From positions 69,032,208 through 69,096,207 of the forward strand of contig OW121743.1 in assembly GCA_933228675.1 (NCBI GenBank): a DNA stretch of 64,000 nt, read 5' to 3'. The DNA comes from Stomorhina lunata. Taxonomy: Eukaryota; Arthropoda; Insecta; Diptera; Rhiniidae. Shown piece after piece: positions 1 to 11,351 of this stretch. Positions within the stretch are counted from its first letter, which is position 1. Each line of letters begins with the position of its first letter. A program made the translations under genes and the position numbers. The notes below the pieces were generated by a model. The model was not told the origin of the DNA and ran no database searches. It was given only the letters and a program-made list of their open reading frames with translations.

Positions 1-103
1 AATCAATAAATATTATACACATATTCAACATTAGGAGAACTAACGCGAGGAAGGTCTGCATCAAGTCATTTAAAACCAGTTTCAATTCATTCGATTTCTA
101 CTT

Positions 104-670
104 CATTATACCCTTCACCACCATAGGTGGAAAGGGTATTATAAGTTTGTGCTGATGTTTATAACGCATAGAAATATTGGTCTTAGACCCACCTTAAAGT
201 ATACCATTATTTATGATACCTCCCATAGGTCCCACTTCCCCGAATTAAAATTTTAGAACAAATATCAATATGTAATTTAAAACAGATACTGCTTATGCTA
301 ATCCAAAATCACTGCACCAATTTTCATTGGAATCGGTCCACATTTAACCAAAGCTCTCATACAAACTATTCTACATTCTATCAAAATGCACTAAATGAGA
401 AAAAAAAAATCACTACAACGCTCGTAAATCTGAAGATAATGACAATTTGAAGTTTATTTTTTTACATACGAAATTTTTGTAAAATCTGATATCAATTTGC
501 TGAATTTCGTTAAAATCGGTCCACATTTGACCCTAGCTCTCATACAAGTCCAAAAAACGGAAACGGCATAAATATAGAAGTTTTGAGAAAATGTTTGTAT
601 GATGCCAAAATTTAGCAAGTATTTGTCTTTTACACGAAAAAGAACACCTTTACCCGTATCGTATGATTCA
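104..670 (-). repeat. Dispersed repeat, inverted copy (left arm)
   Basis: This segment is the reverse complement of most of 1485-2213. Shared landmarks are the end hairpin TACCCTTCACCACC, the tract ending CATAGGTCCCACTTCCCC, and two blocks reading GGTCCACATTT in this orientation. Compared with the right arm it lacks about 170 bp that hold the GACGGACGG stretch. Family not named; similar dispersed non-coding repeats are common in flies. Confidence 0.75.
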
Positions 671-689
671 CTAATTTTCAAATGTACGT

Positions 690-1062
690 TTTATAGCCAA
701 AATCATTAATATATGGTCAAGTTTTTGGTATATAGACAGATTGGGGACCTAATATTCTGTAGTCAGATTAATGATCTAGAAAAGTGATGCCCAGTACAAT
801 AAGATTATACATGTTTAACAACTTTTATCATAAATGGGGTAAAAATTTTGGGCAACGCTGGTCTAGAGTTATAGCCAAAATCTTTAATATATAGTCCAGT
901 TATTGGTATTTAGACAGATTGAAGATCTAAAATCAAGTAAATATTCTGTAGTCAGATTAATGATCTAGAGCAGTGATGCCCAGTTTAGTAAGATTATAGA
1001 TGTTTAACAACTTCTATAATAAATGGGGTAAATATTTTGGGCAACGCTGGTTTAGAGTTAAA
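690..1062. repeat. Tandem duplication, unit about 185 bp
   Basis: Two imperfect direct copies (about 690-871 and 872-1062). Both contain TTATAGCCAAAATC, GTAGTCAGATTAATGATCTAG, GTGATGCCCAGT and GGGCAACGCTGG in that order. The second copy has a short insertion. No coding potential seen. Confidence 0.8.
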
Positions 1063-1484
1063 TTTTTGAAACATATAAGGTAAGATGGAAGGTCTACAGT
1101 CAATATATATTCAAATAGATAATAAAAAGATCTATTGCGAAATAGCTAAACAAATATATGATTAAAAAACAAATCATTTGATGCAGACCTCTAGTACCTA
1201 CTTCTATCTAAGACATATTGTAATGTACTCATATCTCTAGAAATCTCTAGCTTTCTTGTGAGTACTACAAACTGTTCGTTCACTGAAGCTTAACACAAAG
1301 GAAATGGCTTTTACTTATGTAACGATATACAATACATATGGGCAAATGCGAAAAACCTTAAACCAAGGACAAAATTTTATTTAATTGACAAAATCGCGTA
1401 TTTGTATTTATGTAAAAACAAGTAAGAAAGTGCTATAGTCGGTCAAGCCCGACCATACGATACCCTTCACCACTAAGGTCAAAA

Positions 1485-2213
1485 GTGTTATTTTTTCTGT
1501 ATAAAGATAAATATTTGCTAAATTTTGCCAACATACAAACATTTTATCAAAACTTTTATATTTAAGCTGCTTCCGACATTTGGACTTGTATGAGAGCTAG
1601 GGTCAAATGTGGACCGATTATCTCGAAATTTGGCAAATTGATTACAGTTGTTACAAAAATTATGTATGTAAATAAATAAACTTAAAATTCCCATTATCTT
1701 CGAGCTTTTTAGTGATTTTTTTTCTCATTTAGTGCGTTTTTAAAGAAAAGTTTGTATGGGAGCTATGGTCAAATGTGGACCGATTTCGAAATTTGGTACA
1801 GTGATTTTAGTTGACATAAGCAGTATTTGATTTAAATTTCACTAGAAAATATTGATATTTGTGGCCAATATATCAATTCCGGGAAGTGGGACCTATGGGA
1901 GGTACCATAAATAATGGACCGATTTTGATCAATTTCAATAGCCATGTTCCCATTATTAAAAAAATGATCTGTGGCAAATTTCATCAAATTATCTTTAGAA
2001 TTGCGACCTGTAGTTTGATTACATGGTTTACATGGGGGTCCAGCCGTCCAGCCAGCCAGACGGACGGACGGAGGGACATCGCTAAATCGACTCAGAAAGT
2101 GATTCTAAGCCTATTGGTATACTAAAAGGTGGGTCTAAGACAAATATTTCTATGCGTTACAAACATCAGCACAAACTTATAATACCCTTTCCACCAATGG
2201 TGGTGAAGGGTAT
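1485..2213 (+). repeat. Dispersed repeat, direct copy (right arm)
   Basis: Partner of the inverted copy at 104-670. It has an internal duplication of a block containing GGTCAAATGTGGACCGAT (about 1610 and 1770), a GACGGACGGACGG-type run at about 2055, and ends in a small hairpin (CCACCAATGGTGG) before TGAAGGGTATA. No protein recognised; probably a nonautonomous mobile element. Confidence 0.75.
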
Positions 2214-4029
2214 AATTAACCATATATTGATCCTTTAGAATATATAATGGATACAATTTTTGATTGCTCTCTTCGTGAATGGTAGGTCTTTATTTGTACC
2301 CATCTTGAATTTTTATACATTTTTTTAAAATAATAGGTTTTTTAAAAGTTCATAAAAATAGCAAATACATTCATTTAAGTACTAAGATTCAATAGGGCTT
2401 CAAAGTTTGCTTAATTTTATACAATTAGATGTAAAAGACCCCATCAAAAGTAATTGGAGTGATATAAATAACGTCAAGTAAAAATGAGCTCACAGCGCCC
2501 GTCACAGAAATAATGTTTTTTTTTTTTTTTTTTTAATTTGACTAGTGCAATTTTTCTTCCTTCTCCAATTGAACTTGGTTCGTAATGCTTTACATAAGGC
2601 TAAAAATATATAGAAGTTTATACCTATAGCACTTTACAGAATAATATGTATAGGAAAGGGTCTAGCGTCCGTCACAGTATACATTTTTTACAAAACGATA
2701 TTTATTAAATACAATATTTACGAATACATATCTGTCTTATTCATAAAGCAATAACACTGTCTATATCCACAGATTAAACTTAAGATATTAGGTGTTAAAA
2801 AAATGTACAGTGGGGCAAATTTGATGATTTTGAAATTAGATTTTTTTTGGATTTTTGCGACACTCTAACAGCTAGACGCAGCATTCTTTCGACGAAAAAT
2901 TAGATGTAAAAAATGAAAAACTTTAAATAAACATATTTAGTTAGCCGTTTTGTAAAATATTAAATTGTGGCCAAAAATAGCATTTAAACCGCGAAAATGA
3001 AGTAAGGAAGTAGATGAAATTCGGGAACAAATAAAACCATTATTTTCACTGATTAACGAATCCTTTAAAAAATTATGATAAAAAAACATTCAAGTAAAAA
3101 CTGTATTGTCCGTCACGTAGCGTCCGCAACAGTGTATTTATGGATTTTTGGTGAAACTGAAAACTTAGAAATATTTTATAAAAGCTGTTTTGTAATCCTC
3201 TGATTTTCCTCTATCTTTAATGTATTTACAACTTTTTTATTACTATGACCGATTTGATGAAAATTACAGAAACACGTGTTGAAAAAAAGTCACTTCCATT
3301 TTTTGTAGCGTCCGTCACAGATATCTAGTGTAGAAGGGCAATGGATTACATTTAAGTACAACAAAATCCGTACAAATGTATCGTCCGTCACGTAGGATTT
3401 GCCCATATGTACGTCTAGTTAAGTGTATGATTTTTATTGTACATCTATTACTTGTTGCAATAAAAATGTTTTGAAATTGAATTGAATCGAAACTACATTA
3501 CGTCTACGCACAGTTTGATTATTTCCAATTGAATACAAATAAGTGGCAAAAAGAAAAAGTGTTATAACTGAATTACTGACGAACTTAAACACAATACGTA
3601 TATAACTATCACAGTATGTACATTTTTGTTATATATTCTACATTATACTTGAACGTCTGCTACGTAATGTTGTCATAAAGAATAAAATAGTTAAGCAGCT
3701 AAAGAAAACGTAATATTATTGTTATAGCAAAAGTGTAAATTTACTTGCTATAAATGGTGAACCCTTTGAGTAGTTGAAATAAATTTGTATCGTGTATATA
3801 ATATTTGTAGACGTTCGCACCAAAACGTAATTTCATGATGTCATATTCTATATATAATTGCATTAATAAGTAGGTATTTTATATAAAAAAGATTATTTTA
3901 GTAATTAGATTTTTCATCATCTAAGCTTTATAATATCATTAATGGAAGAATAGCTAAAGTTTAATTCAATAGATATCACAAACTTATCAAACTATACACC
4001 AAAAAAAAAAGATTTTTTATTACGGGAAT
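2214..4029. other. AT-rich non-coding stretch with recurring GTCCGTCAC motif
   Basis: No gene seen. The short motif (A)GCGTCCGTCAC(A/G) or a close variant recurs at about 2498, 2663, 3107, 3118, 3304 and 3381 in otherwise different AT-rich sequence. The spacing is irregular, so this is not a simple tandem array; it may be a decayed satellite or the conserved core of an unidentified repeat. Confidence 0.5.
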
Positions 4030-4039
4030 GGCAACTGGA

Positions 4040-4640
4040 CCAACAGTAGCAATGATGCAGCGATCTTTACCATGAGTCCAGTAACTCGACTGTATTTAAA
4101 TCCACACCCATCCTCATCGATGGAGGAAAAGTCAAGTGGACTGTAGACAGCTTCAAACCGTATAAGTCAGCGGATCCGGATGGCATCATCCAGCAGACCT
4201 TCAACACAACGCGGACATTAAAACTCCCTGGCTCATAAGGATTTTTATGAGTTGTCTCAAACTCTCATACATACCTGAATCATGGGCCCGATGTGAGGTA
4301 GAATTCATTCCTAAAGTGGGTAAAGCTAGCCACATCAAATCGAAGGACTTCAGACCATTATTGATGTTCATCTACGTCCATCAATCAACCCGCGTCTTCT
4401 CTCTAAATCACAGCACGCCTACAATAATGGCAAGTCTGCTCAAACAGCACTCCACTAACTTTTCAGTTCTTTAGAAAAATCCATTGAGTTCGGTGAATTT
4501 TCACTCGTAGCCTTTCTAGATATCGAGGGAGCTTTTAACAACATAAAGCCGATTATATCGGCACTGGCAGACCAAGGAGTTAATAACTCTATCATCTCCT
4601 TCATAGGAAAACTTCTTTCTTATAGAATTATTTTTTGAAC
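4040..4640 (+). mobile_element. Degenerate LINE fragment (reverse transcriptase, I/LOA-like)
   Basis: Translated pieces give the RT blocks KPYKSADPDGI, SWARCEVEFIPKVGKASH with KDFRP, and FSLVAFLDIEGAFNNI. The pattern FIPK.GK.SH..KDFRP plus AFLDIEGAFNN is typical of I-superfamily (LOA/R1-like) non-LTR retrotransposons. Frames change and there are stops, so it is a relic. It probably belonged to the same copy as the fragment at 6890-8326, the two being separated by the minisatellite region. Confidence 0.75.
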
Positions 4641-4888
4641 CTTGTAACGTGCCGTTACAAAAATTATATTAAATTCTACTACTTTCATCTATATACTGCA
4701 CTACACTCTTTTTCTGAACACCCTGTTTTTCATTTTTGCTACCTCCTTAATATATCTAAATATATATTAATAAATAAAAACCAGAACCTTAACATAATTC
4801 TCATTTAGTTGATAACCATAACAGCATAAGTATTCTTGTTTTTAACACAGAGGGAGGCAGAACTTAGAGTTCTTCCTAGGAGTTAACA

Positions 4889-5130
4889 TCGTAGTTAGTT
4901 GATCCGATTGTTGTATTATAATACCGTAGTTAGACGACTGAGAGCCGAAGTTTTTATCTCATCGGAGTATTCTTTGCTTTGTAGTAAACCGACAGAGAGC
5001 CGAAGTATTTATCTCGTCAGATTGAATGCTGTAGTTAGCCGATGGAGAGCCGAAGGTTTTATCTCATCGGAGTATTCTTTGCTTTGTAGTGACCGAGAGC
5101 GGAAGTATTTATCTCGTCGTATTGTATGCT
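4889..5130. repeat. Minisatellite, left part (about 104-bp dimeric unit)
   Basis: Repeats share GTAGTTAG, GAGAGCCGAAG, TTTATCTC(A/G)TC and GGAGTATTCTTTGCTTTGTAGT. Two nearly complete 104-bp units start at about 4927 and 5031, each made of two diverged half-units. The array continues after 6523 and was split by insertion of a palindromic MITE and a DD37E transposon. Confidence 0.8.
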
Positions 5131-5241
5131 GGGGGGTTACCGCGTAACTCGATTCGAAAATAAAACTGTTCGAATTTGTATGCTTAAAGCATTGTGTTTC
5201 GAAAATAATTTCTTTCGAATCGAGTTACGCGGTAACCCCCC
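5131..5241. mobile_element. Palindromic foldback MITE, copy 1
   Basis: The first 29 bases, beginning GGGGGGTTACCGCGTAACTC, are perfectly complementary to the last 29 (ending GCGGTAACCCCCC), with about 53 bp between. It interrupts the minisatellite phrase ATGCTGTAGTT, so it is an insertion. A related, more diverged copy lies at 58485-58592. No coding capacity. Confidence 0.8.
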
Positions 5242-5249
5242 TGTAGTTA

Positions 5250-6521
5250 AAGAGTGTTCTAAAAAAATATGCATTTACTATTTTAGACAAAATTTATCCA
5301 TAGTGCAAGAAATAATTTATTTTTTGATCAAGTTAGTTTCTATAGATATGTCAGATACTATTATTTTAGAAATTATTAATTTTCAATAGTTATTTCAATC
5401 AAAATGGACTGCGAAAAAAAGTTCGTGAAAATATAATTAAAACTTTTCAAAAAAATCCGTCATGGACTTTTAAAAAAATAGCTAAAAATTTGAAAGTTGA
5501 CCCTCGAACGGTTTCTAATGCCATCAGACGGTATAAGGAAAACCTGAGCATTGAAAGAAAACCTGGATCAGGGAGGAAAAAAGGTCCTGCAGATATTGGT
5601 AAGGCAAAAGAAGTCGAGCGACTCTTTCGAAGAGCGCCTAAAACTTCTTTAAGAAAAGCAGCTCGTACGGTGAAATGTTCTACGAATTTTGCACATAGAG
5701 TCAAAGCTTATGCTGGACTGAAGACATACAAAGTCCAAAAGGTTCCAGATCGCAATGCTATAAAGAACTTAGAAGCAAAAAACGAGCGAAAAAATTGAAG
5801 TCTGATTTTATAAAAAAAATACACCTGTTGTGTGATGGATGATGAAACATACGTATTGGCAGACTTTTCTCAACTTCCTGGTCAAGATTTTTATGTTGCT
5901 GATAAACGGGGCAATGTTCGGCAAGAGTTTCGCACAAAAAAACAAACAAAATTCCCTAAGAAGTTTCTCGTGTGGCAAGCTATTTCCAGTTGTGGCAAAA
6001 GAAGTAAAGTATTTGTGGCATCTGGCACAATAAACACAGAAATTTATATAAAGGAGTGCCTACAAAAACGGTTGTTAACCTTTTTAAGAGATCACAGAGT
6101 GACTACGATTTGGCATCATGCCATTATGGAAAAAAGGCACTTGAGTGGTACTCAAAGAATAATGTCATTTTTGTGCCACGAGAGGCAAATCCACCTAACT
6201 GTCCAGAACTTCGGCCTGTGGAAAGGTATTGGGCTCTGGTAAAAAAGGAATTGAAGAACACAGGAAAGATTTCCAAGAACATGTCCGATTTTAAGCGCAG
6301 GTGGAACACATGCTCCAAAAAGGTATCAGAAGCAACTGTAAAATCTTTAATGGGAGGGTTTCCGAAAAAAGTCGATAATTTTGCAAAACAGTAAACATTT
6401 TAATGCTAAATGATTTTGTATAACATGTCATTATATTTGCGTATTTTGTAGAGTTTTTATATTAAAAGGTTTGATTTTTATTTAAGAAAATCCAACTACA
6501 AATTTTATTTAGAGCACTCTT
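5250..6521 (+). mobile_element. DD37E Tc1/mariner transposon, copy A (defective)
   Basis: Bounded by TA dinucleotides (5248-5249 and 6522-6523) and ends AGAGTGTTCTAAA / TTTAGAGCACTCT. It sits inside the minisatellite phrase GTAGTTAG, which confirms the TA duplication. It encodes a decayed transposase with [19 protein letters not shown] and [11 protein letters not shown]; counting from the second Asp to the Glu of VERYW gives 37 residues. About 1.27 kb. Confidence 0.88.
5404..6394 (+). pseudogene. DD37E transposase pseudogene in copy A
   Basis: The N-terminal helix-turn-helix part ([19 protein letters not shown]) is readable at 5490-5796 and the catalytic part from 5832. Compared with the other copies it has lost one A in the run after the first four codons (about 5415), one A in the run before CGAGCG (about 5781, also in copy B), about 12 bp just before the second catalytic Asp (about 6105), and several bases at the C-terminus. 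It cannot make a functional enzyme. Confidence 0.85.
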
Positions 6522-6523
6522 TA

Positions 6524-6780
6524 GTCGATTGAGAGCCGAATTTTCTATCTCATCGGAGTATACTTTAATCCGTAGATAGCCGATCGGATCAATAGTAGCT
6601 GAAGCACTTACTATTAAAACGTAGTTAGCCAACCGAGAGCTAAAGCATTTATCTCGTTGAATGGTAGGCTCATAGTTAATCAATCGGATTATTATTTCCT
6701 AATATCTCGTATATAGCTGAAACTCCATCCGATATTTTATAAGAAACGTTTGTACTTTAAATCGAGCCGAAGTTCCAAAC
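6524..6780. repeat. Minisatellite, right part
   Basis: Continues the array at 4889-5130: GTCGATTGAGAGCCGAA, TATCTCATCGGAGTATACTTT, then increasingly diverged units with GTAGTTAGCC and ATCTCGTTGAATGG. It joins the left part exactly across the DD37E insertion. Confidence 0.75.
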
Positions 6781-6889
6781 GAACTCGGTAAATATACCAT
6801 TGTGTAGTGCGGATCGTAAGATCAAAACAAGTATTGTACAAACATAGAAGTTTCTTTTTATTTAACCCATATAAGCATAGCTTTTGCCC

Positions 6890-8326
6890 AACGACTCACG
6901 AAGATACCAAGCCGCCCTGTGGAAGCAAAATATATTATATACCTAAGGCAAAGCTAGGTATACAGGGTACTCCTCAGGGCGGAGTTTTGCAACCTTGCTA
7001 TTAATAAATTGTTAAGGGAATTGGACTCTCAGGAAATATAAGATTCCCCGGTTCACCCTCCTAAATCTAGACTTGTGCTCACGGATTATGCCAAATATCT
7101 GGGAGTGATTCTGGAGTCTAAGTTGTCCTGAACTTTATTGCACTTATATTCGTGCTTAATTACACTATACTCGTGCAGAAGAGCTCTACGCAACACGTGG
7201 GGCCTTTCCCCTTCTAATACCGCCTGGCTCTTTGAAATGGTTGCTAAACCTATGCTCGTGTATGGCGCTTTTGTCTGGTGGCCTGCCCTTAATAAGGCTA
7301 ATCAACGAGGATCTTTTGTCAAGATTCTTAGATCTGCTACTCTTATAGTTACGGGTTATTAGGTTAAGAATTATCGGTGGATAAACTCACAAATCTCCCC
7401 GAAAACATTGACTACTGCATTCCCTTACCCGTTTTCGAGCAGTCTTTCTCTGTGGATATCTCGGGGACTCAAATATTTTCCAGTTATAGGACCCTGGAAC
7501 ACTACTCGGAAGGATCCAAATCGATATGTGGTGTGGGTGCGGGCTTCTTTATTCCATTTTTTGGGAAAAAAAGTAAAATTCACTTTCTGTACGGATAGTC
7601 CTGCCGACATTCATTCTTTATCATCGGTCTACACGACATGAGATGAGATGGCGAGACATTCCAACATTGAACTTTTCTGGGTACGCAGTCAAAGTAATGT
7701 ATTTACCAGGCAACATCATTGCGGACGATCTACCAAAAGGTGGTGCTCTCCTTGATCAGGAGAACATTGACCAATTCATAGGTATACCGCTATCAACATG
7801 CAAACTGCTCATCCAGCAGTTTCTATTTAATTCCGCACAGACCAACTGGTTGTCAGAAACGACCTGTTCGATCTCCAGACTTACATAGCCAACTTACGAA
7901 AGTAAGCGTTCTGCAATTTTGGTCAGCTTTCCGGGCCATAGACTTCGCGCCCTTATCTAAGTACTCACAGGACACATGCTAGAAGACTTAATCTTCAAAG
8001 CAACGACTTCTGTAGAAGTTGTCACAACGTTAAGGAGGAAGAAACCATCACTCATCTCCATCACAGTCCAGCCTTTGCTGATATTAGGACCCTCCATCTG
8101 GGATTTCCATTTTTGCACGATCTATCAGAGATCTCGAACATCAACATTCGTAAAAGAGGCTATTTTATTGGTGCATCCGACTGGCTATAACTGAGCCTTT
8201 TATTTACGGTAGATTAGAATTTGTTTGTCTCTCTTCCTTGCAGTAATTAGAAAGGGACCTTATCATGGACCCAAGTGACGCGGACCTTATGGTCTGTCTC
8301 CTGCCTAACCTAACCTAACCTTACGG
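6890..8326 (+). mobile_element. Degenerate LINE fragment (RT C-terminus, RNase H, 3' end)
   Basis: Pieces in order: GTPQGGVL (RT block, about 6970), YAKYLGVILESKLS (about 7090), GLSPSNTAWLFEMVAKPMLV and YGAFVWWPAL (about 7200-7290), an RNase H start (EGSK...GVGAGFF, about 7515), an RNase H end (YLPGNIIADDLPKGGAL, about 7700), then a non-coding 3' end with GGACCCAAGTGACGCGGACC and a CCTAA repeat tail (8303-8321). Many frame breaks. I/LOA-like clade, same family as 11352-12240. Confidence 0.75.
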
Positions 8327-8332
8327 GAATAC

Positions 8333-8887
8333 TAGAGTGGCTCGAAAAAAAAGTTGAGTCAGTCACCCCCTAGGATTAAAGATAATGTCAAAACAATTCC
8401 AAAAAATATTTTTTTATTTTTTTACCACGCCTACAAATACCGCCCTTTTAGTATTTTGTTCACTGTGTCGCCATCTTTAGTCCGATTATAACACTTTATA
8501 CATCGATGTTCAGGGCTCTGTAAGGGCTACATTTCTCTCTTTGATAGTTTTTTACAACCTCGTCAATTTCTAGTCATAACTTTTTAAAATTCGAGTCGTA
8601 CCCACCCCAATCAAATCGAGTAAAAATCTATCTTTTAGAAGTTGTGACTATAAATTGACGTGGCAGTAAAAAACTATCAAAGAGAGAAATGTAGCCCTTA
8701 CAGAGCTGAGAACACCGATATATAAAATATTATGATCGGACTTAAAATGACGACACAGTGAACAAAATACTAAAAGGGCGGTATTTGTAGGCGTGGTAAA
8801 AAAATAAAACAATATTTTTTGGAATTGTTTTGACATTATCTTTAATCCTAGGGGGTGACTGACATAACTTTTTTTTGTACCGCTCTA
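8333..8887. mobile_element. hAT-type foldback MITE with 8-bp target duplication
   Basis: Flanked by the direct repeat GGGAATAC (8325-8332 and 8888-8895). The two arms are about 250 bp each and nearly perfect inverted copies, starting TAGAGTGG / ending CCGCTCTA, with GTCAGTCACCCCCTAGG and ACCACGCCTACAAATACCGC in both. An 8-bp duplication and ends fitting YARNG point to the hAT superfamily. Non-coding and nonautonomous; about 50 bp of spacer between the arms. Confidence 0.88.
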
Positions 8888-8895
8888 GGGAATAC

Positions 8896-10170
8896 CATTA
8901 GCAAAGGGAAAATTGCCCGCATTACTCTTATAGTACTTTTAACTACTTTTAAATTTTTATTGCAACATTAATCCCCCTTTCGAAAAATAACTATTGTTAG
9001 ATCAACTCATTTCGATTATTATCACAATATTAAACATTTAGGTAAAGTTTAGCAAATACAATGCAACTTAAAGACTGAAGGGGTGAGTGAGGACTGCTAC
9101 TGGAGGAATTCTATCTGAACTAAGACTCAATTATTCTCAATGACAATTGATGATATAAAACAAAATATTTTGAATATTTTGTTTTAGTGATGATCAAAAC
9201 CCCGAATGGACAATATGAAATATGAAATGGTTAAATAAAAGACCAGAATTAGGGATTTGATAATTATAAAATTTTATTCGGTAGGAGTTTGTTACCTTTT
9301 CTTTTGAAGTGTTAGATGAATAAGAGAGATAAATTAGGAAAATCAAATCGGAAGCAGCATTTGCGACTATGGAACCAATTTGACAGATATGGGGGGCATT
9401 GTGGGGAAAAGAGAAAGCGATACATTTACAGCAGTTAGCAGTTTTCAGCTTTTATATATGTTCATGCTCTGTGATTGATGCTACAAAAGTTGTTCATGCC
9501 ATTGTGCATGAACAAAGACATTTAATAGTAACCTTAACTACCAACTACGTAACCTTTGCCTTACACTGGTTTTAGGTATTAGCCACATACAATATAAATG
9601 AATATGTCGTTATATGCAATGCGGATGGATGGATGCCCCACATATGATAATGAATGAACACAATATGTTTGTATGTGTGTTCGTGTGTGTATATGTAACC
9701 CCTATTCGTATACATTAGACACAAAAGACAATTGGTGGCACAACATGTTGCAATTTTGTTATACGCAACAACTGACTAAACAGGTCGGTCTTGTGTTAAA
9801 GGCTGACCTCAATACGAGACCATGCGGAAGTTCTAAAATTAGATGTGGACGGGATGGAATGGCAGTTGTTAATGAACAGGGTTAGTTGGTGAATTTTAAG
9901 GAAATTGACAAAGTTGGGGATAACGGAAGGAAATTAGCAACAAATTTTATAATTAAGAAATAAAACGGTTGTTTAGCATTCAAGGTATTTTAATGAAAGT
10001 GGGAGGTAAATCAATTTATATCGTTTTCATACTGTTCCTTGCAGTGTCTAAATTCACATACTTGGAATCAGCTTAAACCAGAAGTTTTTAATCTTTTTCT
10101 ATTTTCTTGGATAATTACCTTATCGGCTACTTTTTGCTTTAGATGGAGTTAAAATAAAGCGAATGCATCC
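8896..10170. other. Non-coding stretch, no gene recognised
   Basis: AT-rich single-copy-looking sequence. It contains a short GT-rich microsatellite (GTATGTGTGTTCGTGTGTGT, about 9671-9690) and a 70-codon open frame at 9673-9885 that resembles no protein I know and has no splice context. Nothing else supportable. Confidence 0.5.
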
Positions 10171-10179
10171 TTTTAGAAG

Positions 10180-10900
10180 TAAAGGCATTTAAGGAGAATC
10201 GGTTGAAGATTTGTCTTCTACAGTCAAGTCTTCATTCTCATCAGTGTCTGGAAGAATGCTTTTCCTAACAAAACATTTCGCTTGGTTTTCTAATACAGAG
10301 ATTTTCCATGATGGGACACAGGTTTCTTTCAGATTTTCTTCAGGATCTAGTGCTCCCAAGTGCATCGCAAAAGAACGAGACACTAGTCTACAGGCATTAA
10401 CTTATATTACCCTCGTAAAAAAATAAAACATGTTTTGGTTTCCATATCTTGTCACTTATTATCTAGATCAAGGTTGGCCATTATTTGCGTGACAGGGGAA
10501 TAACAACAATTTTGCATTAAACAAGACAAGTTTTTCTTTACTCGTAATCAAAAAAGCACAAACAAAACATACAGCAAATCAATCTCAGTGTACATTCAAT
10601 TTTAAGGCTCATTTAAAAACGCTGTTCTTTTGGTCAACGTTGATCTAGATTTGACAAGATTCGATAAGGACTCGACATTCAATATAAATGTTATGTGAAC
10701 GATTACTAGTATCTTACAGGTGTTCTCCAGGCTCTACTGGTGTTCTACAGGCTCTTCTTTGATAAGTAATATATCGACTCCTACTACTATCGTCAAGTCT
10801 GCTACTACTATCGCCAAGTCTACATCCTCATCAGAGTCTGGGAAAATGCTTTTTCTAACAAAAAAAAACTTTATAATAAGATTTGCTATTTCATGATGGA
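10180..10900. repeat. Diverged local repeats of unknown origin
   Basis: Sequence at 10200-10275 (CTCATCAGTGTCTGGAAGAA..., CTAACAAAA) recurs diverged at 10810-10870, and 10580-10750 recurs at 12398-12560. On the minus strand the two related parts read FVRKSILPDTDENEDL and FVRKSIFPDSDEDVDL, so the repeat may come from a gene or element with an acidic C-terminus. Family unknown. Confidence 0.5.
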
Positions 10901-10904
10901 AACA

Positions 10905-11351
10905 TATGCAAGCCAACAACGAGTCGAAATTATTGAAATTTACTACCGAAATTTGGAGTCAGTGGCCTCATCGTTAAGAGTAAAATCATCTTCAGCGATG
11001 AAGCTCATTTCCGGCTGAATGGCTTCGTCAATAAACAAAATATGCGTTATTGGTCAGGCAGCAATCCACACGCACTCCATGATTCATTATTGCATCCCGA
11101 AAATATAACGGTTTGGTGCGGTTTATGGGCCGACGTGATGTTCAAGACCGGCACGTTACTGTGAATGGAAATCGCTACCGTTCAATGATAATCGAATATT
11201 TTTGCCTCCAATTGGATGACATGGACTTGGAGGACATGTGGTTTTAACAGGACGGCTTCACAAGCCACACAGCGAATGTTATAGTCAATTTATTGAAAAC
11301 CAAGTTTCGAGAACGTGTTATCTCACGAAACGTGCGATTTGAGGCCGTTAG
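10905..11351 (+). mobile_element. DD41D (rosa-like) mariner relic, 5' part, internally deleted
   Basis: Begins QQRVEIIEIYYRN (transposase N-terminus), then jumps from SVASS to KIIFSDEAHFRLNGFVNKQ, losing most of the DNA-binding region. It continues through [16 protein letters not shown] and [11 protein letters not shown] to a degenerate catalytic block. It is interrupted at 11351 by a LINE fragment and resumes at about 12241. The same internal deletion is present in the minus-strand copy at 19230-20042. Confidence 0.8.

Noticed and set aside
9673..9885. 70-codon frame MCVRVCICNPYS...
   Set aside because: Begins in a GT-rich microsatellite, no homology, no splice context.
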